Assembly (NCBI GenBank): GCA_003647715.1
Contig: QMNJ01000003.1
Coordinates: forward strand, 1 to 32,438
DNA from: Candidatus Coatesiibacteriota bacterium
Lineage (GTDB): Bacteria > RBG-13-66-14 > B26-G2
Length of the DNA: 32,438 bases
Direction: 5' to 3'
The position numbers and the translations under genes are program-made. The notes beneath the pieces are model-generated. The model was given only the letters and a program-made list of their open reading frames with translations. It searched no databases and was not told where the DNA came from. Below are positions 6,290 through 14,917 of the stretch, in pieces. How positions within the stretch are numbered: the first letter of the stretch is position 1; each line of letters starts with the position of its first letter.

Positions 6290-9256
6290 ATGTTTGGAAA
6301 GAAAGGGAAGATCTCGCCCGATGAGTTCGCCGACTTCCTTAATCAGTATTTTGTGGACTACTCTAACCTCCTGGAGAAGGGAGAGAACATAAGAAGCACC
6401 CTGGAGAAACAGATTACAAAAGGAAGTGAACTGGAAGAGAAGATAAACCGTCTTGAGAAAAGCGTCGCCGATAGCGAAGCAAGGATAAACTCAACCACCT
6501 CCAATGCAGAAAGCAGAATGAACTTCATCACCAGCAGGATAGACGAGGTATCCACAATTAAAACCGAATTAGAGCAATTGAAGAGAATCGCAGATGAAAT
6601 CAAGAACAAGGTTGATACATCTTTAGAGAAAGACCCGACCGAGAAGATTGAGCGAGCCAACGCCATACTTGACGACCTATCAGCCCGAGCGGTAATCATT
6701 GAAGAGCGTTATAAGGACATTGAAGAGAAGAGCAAGCGTTTTGAGGAAGTTCTGAACAGAGCCGATGACCTTACAGAAAGAGTAAACAATCTAACCCTGA
6801 CGCTTGACAACCTTAATTCCAAGTCGTCCCAGATTGAGAGCAAGACCACCACTTACGAAGATATCATTAAGCGTATCAGTTCGGACATAGAGCGAGTCAA
6901 CCAGGCGGTAGTGAAGACCGATGTCATTGAGGAGCGACTGGACAGCATTCTCAAGGATGTTAACAATGTTAAATCCCTTATTGACGAACTTCAGAGCGAT
7001 GCAAAAGATACCCGGACCTCAATGGACAAGGTGGAGGAAAAATTTGACCAGCTAAATAGAACAGCAGATACACTTCAGACAAGATTCAAGGATGACTTGA
7101 AGGATATTGAAACGAGGGTTTCAAATGCTTCCACAAGCATCTCTGAGCTGGAGAGCAGATTGAGGGACTTTGAGAGCGTAAAAGATGATATAAGCACCTT
7201 AACTAACCGACTGAGCAACATTGAGAACAGCGTGAACGATGCCTTTGATGTATTATCAAGGTTCAAAGAGGTGGAGGATAAATTAAATACTGTTGAGGGC
7301 AAACTGAACACTCTAAAGAATACATCAGATGAACTTACGGGAAAGACCGAGGAGGCGCAGAGGTCAGTGAGCAGTATATCTGAGAACCTCAACATCTATG
7401 GTCAACAGATTGAAACCTTTACTGGGCAGATAAAGGAGATAGAGAACAATATAAAATCAATTGATGAGAAGGTTGACAAATGGGTTCAGGCGAGAGACCT
7501 CTTTGAGGGCGTGGAGGATACTCTCATTGAACTACGGAAGATGAAGGGAGAAGTAGAGGCGTTCTACAACAGCATGCAGGACTACAAGACCATCTTTGAA
7601 AAGGTTCAAGATGAACATAGCCGGCTGAATGTTCAGATATGGGAGATTGAGAAGAAACTGACCGACATAGACGACAAGATTGTTAGCATCAATGAACTTG
7701 AAACGAAGATAAGGATGCTGGAGGAGAAGCGAGAGAAGCTAACAAGTGATATGAAAGTTCTTGAAGTATGGGAGTCCCGCTTAAAGGATGCCAGCAACTA
7801 CTCTGATGAAGTTGATGACCAGATGAAGAAGATTGAGAGAGGAATAAACCAACTAACCTCAAAGATAGAGTTCATTAGCTCTACCTCCGATGACATAACA
7901 CAATTGAAGGAGAAGGTGGATAGCATCATAAAGGAAAGAGATGAACTGCTTTCCACTGGAGACGACCTCAAGTCGCTTAAGAGCGAGATGGATTCAATTA
8001 TCAACAGATTAGAGCAATACACCCACAAGTTCCCCGAACTTGAGATGCAACAGAAGGGACTGGAAGCCAATCTATTTAATATTGAACAGCGTCTTGATGC
8101 GATAGGTCAGGCAGTGATAAGCGAGAGGGAATTTAACGAGAAATACAATGAGATTATGAACAAGCACTCAGAGCTTGCCAATGTCAAATCGCAGATTGAT
8201 GACTTATCCACTAAACTTGAGAATGTGAGGGACTACAGTGCTTTGTATCAGGAGGTTGAGAGCAGGATAAAACAGTTTAGTGCCGAAAAAGCTCATTTTG
8301 AAAAGTCGGTTGCTGACCTCCATTCATCATTTAGAGCCATAGAAGACGACTTCTCAAGAAAGGTGGCCGATTTCAACCGCGAGAAAACCCTGCTTGAAGA
8401 GAAGGAGCGAGATATTAGGTTCATCCGCAACAATGTTGACAACCTCTACAATCGCCTAAACGAGTTATCAGACCTCCGTGCAAAACTTGACAGAGACATA
8501 AACACCTTGAAGGACAAAGAACAAGACATACTCAGAATAAAAAGTGAAGTAGCGGAGATTGAGAAGATGGAGGCGGACACCAGAGCTATGATGGATACTC
8601 TGGTCAAAACCCGTTCAGAGATAAGTGCTTTTGAGAACGAACTTAAAAATATAAGAACCCATCAGGAGCAGGTAGAATCCACATCCAAGCAGATATCCCA
8701 GATGCTTGACGATGAGCATATTAGGATGAATGAGATGGTATCATTGAGGGATAGTTTCATAACCCTAAGAGCGGAAGTAGAGGAGAAACTAAATGAGCTT
8801 AAGGCAGACAGAAAGGTTCTGGAAGACAGCATTGAAAGGTCTAAGAAAGAAGTAAGTGCACTAATCAGGGAACTTGACGAGAAGAAGGACATTCTGGTGA
8901 CATTGAGAGACAGATTTGACTCCATCAACATGATTATGGATGATATCGACTCACGAACTGAGGAATTAAACGCCAACAGGGATGACCTTGAGAAGATGGA
9001 GAAAGAGATCAACCAGTTGACCACCAGGATGAAAGAAATAACCGAAGATGCAAGCAATATCAACCGGATGGAGAAGGATTTACACAGGATTGAGGAGAAG
9101 ATGAATGAATTGGTGGAGTTGAGGTCAAAGATACTCTCCGAATTAGACGAACTGAGAGCCAAAGAGGCAATAATCTCTGATTTGAACCACAGGATATTGA
9201 ACCTTGAGTCAAAGATGAGGTCATACAAATCTGAGTCAAGAGAGACAGAGGAGTAA
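6290..9256 (+). CDS. Giant coiled-coil protein (988 aa)
   Basis: Strong RBS (aggaggg); near-continuous heptad-like charged/Leu/Ile sequence; 3 Pro and no Cys in 988 aa by visual count; no signal peptide. Confidence 0.92.
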   Translation: MFGKKGKISPDEFADFLNQYFVDYSNLLEKGENIRSTLEKQITKGSELEEKINRLEKSVADSEARINSTTSNAESRMNFITSRIDEVSTIKTELEQLKRIADEIKNKVDTSLEKDPTEKIERANAILDDLSARAVIIEERYKDIEEKSKRFEEVLNRADDLTERVNNLTLTLDNLNSKSSQIESKTTTYEDIIKRISSDIERVNQAVVKTDVIEERLDSILKDVNNVKSLIDELQSDAKDTRTSMDKVEEKFDQLNRTADTLQTRFKDDLKDIETRVSNASTSISELESRLRDFESVKDDISTLTNRLSNIENSVNDAFDVLSRFKEVEDKLNTVEGKLNTLKNTSDELTGKTEEAQRSVSSISENLNIYGQQIETFTGQIKEIENNIKSIDEKVDKWVQARDLFEGVEDTLIELRKMKGEVEAFYNSMQDYKTIFEKVQDEHSRLNVQIWEIEKKLTDIDDKIVSINELETKIRMLEEKREKLTSDMKVLEVWESRLKDASNYSDEVDDQMKKIERGINQLTSKIEFISSTSDDITQLKEKVDSIIKERDELLSTGDDLKSLKSEMDSIINRLEQYTHKFPELEMQQKGLEANLFNIEQRLDAIGQAVISEREFNEKYNEIMNKHSELANVKSQIDDLSTKLENVRDYSALYQEVESRIKQFSAEKAHFEKSVADLHSSFRAIEDDFSRKVADFNREKTLLEEKERDIRFIRNNVDNLYNRLNELSDLRAKLDRDINTLKDKEQDILRIKSEVAEIEKMEADTRAMMDTLVKTRSEISAFENELKNIRTHQEQVESTSKQISQMLDDEHIRMNEMVSLRDSFITLRAEVEEKLNELKADRKVLEDSIERSKKEVSALIRELDEKKDILVTLRDRFDSINMIMDDIDSRTEELNANRDDLEKMEKEINQLTTRMKEITEDASNINRMEKDLHRIEEKMNELVELRSKILSELDELRAKEAIISDLNHRILNLESKMRSYKSESRETEE

Positions 9257-9316
9257 TCAACTTCATATATTGTTGAGATACTAATAGTTAATCAACTGCT
9301 TTAGAAGGAAGGTTTA

Positions 9317-10096
9317 ATGGCAAGGGTTATCTCCATTGCCTGTCAGAAGGGTGGAGTAGGAAAGACGACGACTGCTCTAAATCTTGGAATATCCTTGAAT
9401 ATTCTTGGTAAAAAGGTACTACTTATTGACCTTGACCCACAGGGATGTCTTGGGATTGCCTTTGATATGGACCAGGACTCACTATCACGCGGAATATTTG
9501 AGATGGTAGTCAAGACCTGTGAACCAAAGGATGTGATACATAAGACCGGCATAAAATCACTTCATATTATCGCTAACAATGTCTGGTCAAATCCTGCAGG
9601 TGAGGCGATAAAGAAAGCAATGAGCAATCTACGAGTTCTAAAAAAAGCGGTAAATTCTCTGAGATGTGACTATGATTATATTATAATGGATTGTCCCCCT
9701 TCTATATTTGAGAACACCATAGCCGCAATATACTCATCCGACTCCGTCCTTATTCCTGTCCAGAGCGATTACTATGTGTTTATGGTGTTAGACCAGTTTC
9801 TTCAAACAATTTGTACCATAAAGAAAAGCATCAACCGTGACCTTGAAATTGAGGGACTACTACTCACAATGTTTGATAGTCGCCTTAAGTCATCCAGGGA
9901 GATACTTAAACTCTCATGGGAGCGATATGGTTCTCTGGTATTCAAAACAATAATTCCCAGGTCAACGGAGATAGCCCAGGTGATATATTCAAGAAAGCCA
10001 ATAAGTATATATCTCCCCAAACCATCAAGGGGAGCACTTGCATATCTGTCACTGGCAAGAGAACTGATACAGAAGCAACAGAAAGATAGAAGATGA
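9317..10096 (+). CDS. ParA/Soj family ATPase (orphan)
   Basis: 259 aa; deviant Walker A CQKGGVGKTTTALNLG, LLIDLDPQG, YIIMDCPPS; aaggaagg RBS; no parB in the window. Confidence 0.95.
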   Translation: MARVISIACQKGGVGKTTTALNLGISLNILGKKVLLIDLDPQGCLGIAFDMDQDSLSRGIFEMVVKTCEPKDVIHKTGIKSLHIIANNVWSNPAGEAIKKAMSNLRVLKKAVNSLRCDYDYIIMDCPPSIFENTIAAIYSSDSVLIPVQSDYYVFMVLDQFLQTICTIKKSINRDLEIEGLLLTMFDSRLKSSREILKLSWERYGSLVFKTIIPRSTEIAQVIYSRKPISIYLPKPSRGALAYLSLARELIQKQQKDRR

Positions 10097-10578
10097 TTGA
10101 GGGCAAAGCCATAATCCTTGGGAACAATATTGATACAGACCAGATATACCCTGGTAAATATCTGCCCATTACAGACCCTGTTGAGATGGCTCCACACGCT
10201 CTGGAGGGTTTAGCAGAGGACTACTCCGAAAAACTTAAAGGTGCAATAATCATAGCGGGTAAGAACTTCGGGTGCGGAAGTTCAAGAGAGCAGGCGGCTA
10301 TATCGCTTAAATATGCAGGTGTAAATGCAATAGTTGCGGAATCGTTTGCCAGAATCTTCTACAGAAATGCTATAAATCAGGGTATACTGCTATGCCAAGT
10401 TGATAAGAAACCAAAAGCTGGTGATGATGATATCATCAGTATAGATATTGATAACTCCGTCATCATCACACCCTCAGAAAAGGTGAACTTTACTCCACTA
10501 CCTCCCTTTCTTCTGGAGATAATCAACAGAGGTGGTCTCATAGAATATACCAGGGCAATACTCACTGAAGATGAATAG
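10093..10578 (+). CDS. LeuD-like aconitase-family swivel subunit (3-isopropylmalate dehydratase small-subunit family)
   Basis: 161 aa; GNNIDTDQIYPGKYLPITDP, GKNFGCGSSREQAAISLKYAGVNAIVAESFARIFYRNAINQGIL; ATGA overlap with parA stop. Confidence 0.92.
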   Translation: MIEGKAIILGNNIDTDQIYPGKYLPITDPVEMAPHALEGLAEDYSEKLKGAIIIAGKNFGCGSSREQAAISLKYAGVNAIVAESFARIFYRNAINQGILLCQVDKKPKAGDDDIISIDIDNSVIITPSEKVNFTPLPPFLLEIINRGGLIEYTRAILTEDE

Positions 10579-10587
10579 ATAGTAGGT

Positions 10588-11631
10588 TTATAAATTAAAT
10601 CTATACCAGGACTTCTTGAGTTGGTGCAGATCTCCCCTGACAATCATTATCGTCGCCTTCAATATCCCAAAAACCTCCCCTAAACCATAAGATGTATGCA
10701 TAAGCATAGCGCTTAATCCTGTGAGAATACCCTTAACTATCCCATGCTTTCTCGCATTGTTTATAACAAATGCCAGAACTGTAGTGATATATAAGCCGAA
10801 TGGTAAAAAAGATAGAATGAGTGCCCACCACCCACCATAAATAAGTGAAGATACCACAAGCCCAGCAAATAGAATAAAGGATACAGGGAGAATCTGTCTC
10901 AATCTTAAAAAATGCGGGTGGAGATATAGAACTACAGGTTTATAGAACCCATAACCATACATTTGTTTAATGAGCTTGAAAAAACTTCCTCTGACAATAT
11001 ACTTTACAGGCAAGTCAGCAAGCACAATCATTCTCTTCCCCATCTCTCGCATCCGATAGTTGTGCTCTTCATCTGAATTCCTTGTAAGATATGGTATATA
11101 CTCTCCGGCGCTCAATAGGTCCTTCCTCCTATATAAACCAAAAGCAAGGGTGTCAACCAACCTGTCCTCCCGCATTGTCCTGAATGACATTCCAACTCCC
11201 ACAAATGATGACATAGTGATAGCAACTACCTCACCTATAAGTCCCTCCCCCTCCGAGACGAGACGACCACCAACCACATCTGCCCTGCCATCCATCATTG
11301 CAGATACAGTCCTACTTAAGTAGTTAGGTGAAAAGCGGGCATGACCGTCCAGGCGGGTCAATATCTCGCCTTTTATGTTCAGCACCCCCAGCGTCATTGC
11401 ATAGGGCACGGTCTTGCCCCTATTGTCTATAACCCTTATATCAATGCCTCTCCCGCAATACGACTTAACCACTTCCCTGGTATTATCATCGGACATGCCA
11501 TCAACCACCACTATCTCCATCCGCTCGTGGGGATAGTCCTGAGTGAGTATGCTCTCAATCGCACCACCAATGTATCTTCCAGCATTCCTCACCGGCATCA
11601 CAACCGATATAAAGGGAAAATCCCTCATCAC
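10588..11631 (-). CDS. Glycosyltransferase family 2
   Basis: 347 aa; PFISVVMPVRNAGRYIGGAIESILTQDYP...EIVVVDGMSDDNT...LTRLDGHARFSPNYL; C-terminal TM segments. Confidence 0.92.
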   Translation of the reverse strand: MMRDFPFISVVMPVRNAGRYIGGAIESILTQDYPHERMEIVVVDGMSDDNTREVVKSYCGRGIDIRVIDNRGKTVPYAMTLGVLNIKGEILTRLDGHARFSPNYLSRTVSAMMDGRADVVGGRLVSEGEGLIGEVVAITMSSFVGVGMSFRTMREDRLVDTLAFGLYRRKDLLSAGEYIPYLTRNSDEEHNYRMREMGKRMIVLADLPVKYIVRGSFFKLIKQMYGYGFYKPVVLYLHPHFLRLRQILPVSFILFAGLVVSSLIYGGWWALILSFLPFGLYITTVLAFVINNARKHGIVKGILTGLSAMLMHTSYGLGEVFGILKATIMIVRGDLHQLKKSWYRFNL

Positions 11632-12737
11632 AATCTACCACCAACCCTCAGATAGAAGTCCTGATATGACTTCACCATTGCATCCATATCATATGCTCGT
11701 TTCATATACTCCCTCCCCCGTTTACCCATTTCTTCTTTAAGCTGGTCATTATTGATAAGTGTTAGAATCTTATCCGCCAGTTCCACACAATTTCCCCTTT
11801 TGACAACAAAGCCGGATCTACCATCCATGACCAGTTCGGAATTCCCCGGAGCATCGGTCACCACACAGGGCAGACCACTTGCCGATGCCTCTAGTATAAC
11901 ATTGCACATACCCTCCGATATACTGGAGTTCACAAATATATCCATCGCATTATAGTAAGGCGCTGTGTCATCAACTCTACCGGTGAATATGAAGTTATCT
12001 TTAAGACCCCTTTGCTCTACCTCACTTACTGCCCTATCGTAATCAACTCCACCACCCACAATTAGGAACTTAACATTCCTCTGTCTTGAAACTACAATCT
12101 CTGATGCGGATATAAGCGTCCAGAAGTCCTTCTCTGGTCTGATATTCCCAACCCAGCCAATTACAACCTCGTCAGAACCGATACCAACCTCACCCCTCAA
12201 TTTATGTGCATCCCTGGGAGCAAATCTCTCTACATCAACCCCATTAACCAACACCTCTATCCTACCTTCAGGGATTAAATACTTTTTTGACACGGAATCT
12301 CTCAAACCGTATGAATTAACTGTTACAACATCTGCTAAGCGTTGACAAATCCTTAACAAAGCCCTTCTCAATATACTATCACCCCAATCTTCTCCCCAGA
12401 GTGATACAATAAACTTTGAGTTCAAATAAGAAAGGGAAGCGAGAGTCCCCCAGATTATTGCTGTTGATGAAATAAGATGAATAATGTCAGGTTCTATAAA
12501 ATGTAGTAAAGATGACAATTTCAACGCAAATAATGGGTCAAAACCAGGTGATTTATTTATTACATAATGATATTCCGGTAGTTCTCTTCTTTCATTTAGA
12601 CCTCTGTTAAGAGTAAGCAATACCGGATATATGAGTTCACTATTGAGACCATTGAGCATATAAAGTGTCTGCCACTCAGCACCACCCAGCCCTATCTCAG
12701 GCAAAAAAACCAGAACCTTTAATGGTTTTTTCTGCAT
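11628..12737 (-). CDS. Glycosyltransferase family 4 / group 1
   Basis: KVLVFLPEIGLGGAEWQT, VIGWVGNIRPEKDFWTLI, FVNSSISEGMCNVILEASASGLPCVVTDAPGNSELV. ORF track starts at 12794; Met20 at 12737 fits the GT-B N-terminus better. Confidence 0.9.
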   Translation of the reverse strand: MQKKPLKVLVFLPEIGLGGAEWQTLYMLNGLNSELIYPVLLTLNRGLNERRELPEYHYVINKSPGFDPLFALKLSSLLHFIEPDIIHLISSTAIIWGTLASLSYLNSKFIVSLWGEDWGDSILRRALLRICQRLADVVTVNSYGLRDSVSKKYLIPEGRIEVLVNGVDVERFAPRDAHKLRGEVGIGSDEVVIGWVGNIRPEKDFWTLISASEIVVSRQRNVKFLIVGGGVDYDRAVSEVEQRGLKDNFIFTGRVDDTAPYYNAMDIFVNSSISEGMCNVILEASASGLPCVVTDAPGNSELVMDGRSGFVVKRGNCVELADKILTLINNDQLKEEMGKRGREYMKRAYDMDAMVKSYQDFYLRVGGRL

Positions 12738-12797
12738 ATAATCATCAAAATAGTAAACAATTGAATAATATATTCCACTATGTAAAAATATCATAGA

Positions 12798-13823
12798 ATG
12801 AGAGAATTTCTCATCATTTTCTATATCTTTATCTTTCTAATAATAACCCTGAATATACATTCAGAAATAGATGAGATTAATGAATTAAACCTTAAACTTA
12901 CTGATGGTGTCTTAACTGATAGTAGTGTGAATACACTCCTTGCAAATATCAACTATGCGCTTGACAATGGGCTTACTGATAGGGCTGGGGAACTGGCTGA
13001 CTACCTTGATAACCATAAGCCGGTTAATTTACCTTTGAATAGCGAGTTAACCATAATAAAAGCAATATACTCAGAAGGGAATAAAAGTAGGTCAAAAGCG
13101 TATAGTATGCTCAAGAAGATTAAATCAACCATCAGTGATGAAGAAAAAGAACAATTTATAAAATTCATTCAGGATATATCTGTCACGCCCATAAAGAGGA
13201 GGATGGAGATTACGAAAATGGGTTTGAACCCTGTTGACAATTTAACAAAAGAATACAGAATTACTGAAATTATGGACCTCCAATGGTCGGTCAATATTAT
13301 ATGGCTCCTTAAGGATATGGATTCCTCGTCATTTATGGAAGCAAAGAATAATCTAATTGCAGAATTGGATAGAGAGAGAGAGTTTTCTATTGACTTCATA
13401 AACCAGTCATCCCCCCAGATAAGTGTAGAGAGGGCGAAAGATGAAGCATTCGCCGGTATTATTGGCTGGACTAGTGGGGACATAATTCCAGGCAAACTGG
13501 CTCATCTTATAGATGATAGAATGAACATAACGGGTTTTTCAATATGTATTGGACATCCCATAACATTCAAGAGTTTGAGCAGAGCACTTAAAGACCTCAT
13601 AGATTACTCTGAGCCGGAGATAGTTAAGGTTCTGGAATTTACAGAGGAGGACTACACAATTTACCGTTCGGTTGCCAGGGCGACAGCAAGCGTTAAGATA
13701 AGCATATCCCAAATTTTTACTCTTCTTGGATTGAACCCATACAGGTTCAAACCGTTCGTTCCAAAAGCCCCAATAATAGAAATAGAAGAGAAGAGAGAAA
13801 AAGACAAAGACCTTGGTTTATAG
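12798..13823 (+). CDS. Secreted/periplasmic hypothetical protein
   Basis: 341 aa; MREFLIIFYIFIFLIITLNIHSE signal-like N-terminus; no recognised domain. Confidence 0.7.
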   Translation: MREFLIIFYIFIFLIITLNIHSEIDEINELNLKLTDGVLTDSSVNTLLANINYALDNGLTDRAGELADYLDNHKPVNLPLNSELTIIKAIYSEGNKSRSKAYSMLKKIKSTISDEEKEQFIKFIQDISVTPIKRRMEITKMGLNPVDNLTKEYRITEIMDLQWSVNIIWLLKDMDSSSFMEAKNNLIAELDREREFSIDFINQSSPQISVERAKDEAFAGIIGWTSGDIIPGKLAHLIDDRMNITGFSICIGHPITFKSLSRALKDLIDYSEPEIVKVLEFTEEDYTIYRSVARATASVKISISQIFTLLGLNPYRFKPFVPKAPIIEIEEKREKDKDLGL

Positions 13824-13860
13824 TAACAATAATTTATTATATGGTATTATATAGGGAAAT

Positions 13861-14217
13861 ATGAAACATTATTTCAAAATTGTAATAATCTTTCTGGTCT
13901 CCACGATTTTTATTCTTACTACTGGGTGTAAGATAACTGCGGAGAAGCGAGCTGAAGCACTCAACAACTTTGCCCTTATGTGTGCAGACAAAGATGTATG
14001 GAAGGAGGCAGAATATCGCCTCAGGCAGGCAATAGATTTGAAACCTGAGGATGCCCGGCTCCACAACAACCTTGGTATAGTTCTGGAAGCACAGGGTAAA
14101 TTGAAGGAGGCACTCAATGAATACAAGAAGGCGCTCTCCATAGAACCAGATAATAAAATCATAAAAAGAAATCTGAAGGAGTTCATAAATGCACATAAAA
14201 TTGAGGTTGATAATTAG
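13861..14217 (+). CDS. TPR lipoprotein
   Basis: 118 aa; lipobox TTGC; TPR-like KEAEYRLRQAIDLKPEDARLHNNLGIVLEAQGKLKEALNEYKKALSIEPDN. Confidence 0.85.
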   Translation: MKHYFKIVIIFLVSTIFILTTGCKITAEKRAEALNNFALMCADKDVWKEAEYRLRQAIDLKPEDARLHNNLGIVLEAQGKLKEALNEYKKALSIEPDNKIIKRNLKEFINAHKIEVDN

Positions 14218-14917
14218 TATTGCTTTGGCTCTACTGCTGGTAACCCTATCTTGTCAGGGAACCACGAAGATAGTGATACCCATATCAGAGGAACCGATTA
14301 TTAAAGCAGAAGAAGGTAAGACCATCGCCATTATCCCCTTCACCGGTGATGATTACGATATTGATGCACTTAAGAAGGCATACACAGAGATATCAAAAGC
14401 ATTAGAGGTGAAGACCAACCTTGTAGTAATAGATAGAGATGAGGTGGAGAAGGAGTTAAAGTCAGAATCAATGAAGGAACTTAAACCGGGCACGAAACAA
14501 TATGGTTATGTTCTGGGCAAACTTCTGAGATGCGACTATGTTATCTATGGTGAACTCACCTTCTTCTCCGAGAGATATAGCGAACAGGGCTATGCACCAA
14601 ACGAAAGATACACAGCAGACCAACCATACGCACCGGAACTCTTGTTCGGACCAAGATATTCCATGTATGACTATGATATTGAAGTTAAATATACTCTGAG
14701 AATAAAACTTACCTGTATAAACATAAAAGAAGCAAAGGAGGTCTTCCACGAAGAGTTTGAAAACTCAATAAACCAATTATACAGCCCCCAAGAGCTTCCA
14801 ATAGACCTTCACAAGCTCTATCAGATATACTCATCACTATTATATAACATAGGTGATGAATTCAGAGAAAAACTCACCCCACATAATATCACTGGAAAGA
14901 GGTACGCCTTTGATTAA
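14189..14917 (+). CDS. Putative lipoprotein with CsgG/FlgO-like N-terminal fold
   Basis: 242 aa; lipoprotein-like LLLVTLSCQG; KTIAIIPFTGDD...LVVIDRDEVEKEL...LLRCDYVIYGELTF pattern; overlaps previous ORF by 29 nt. Confidence 0.6.
   Translation: MHIKLRLIISIALALLLVTLSCQGTTKIVIPISEEPIIKAEEGKTIAIIPFTGDDYDIDALKKAYTEISKALEVKTNLVVIDRDEVEKELKSESMKELKPGTKQYGYVLGKLLRCDYVIYGELTFFSERYSEQGYAPNERYTADQPYAPELLFGPRYSMYDYDIEVKYTLRIKLTCINIKEAKEVFHEEFENSINQLYSPQELPIDLHKLYQIYSSLLYNIGDEFREKLTPHNITGKRYAFD

Noticed and set aside
6358-9266. Several minus-strand ORFs opposite the coiled-coil gene (e.g. 8662..9228)
   Set aside because: Ser/Leu/Phe-rich shadow translations of a Glu/Lys/Asp-rich coding strand; no RBS or domain.
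9317-10096. ParA as part of a chromosomal or plasmid parABS locus
   Set aside because: No parB neighbour and no replication genes; the partner upstream is a coiled coil instead.
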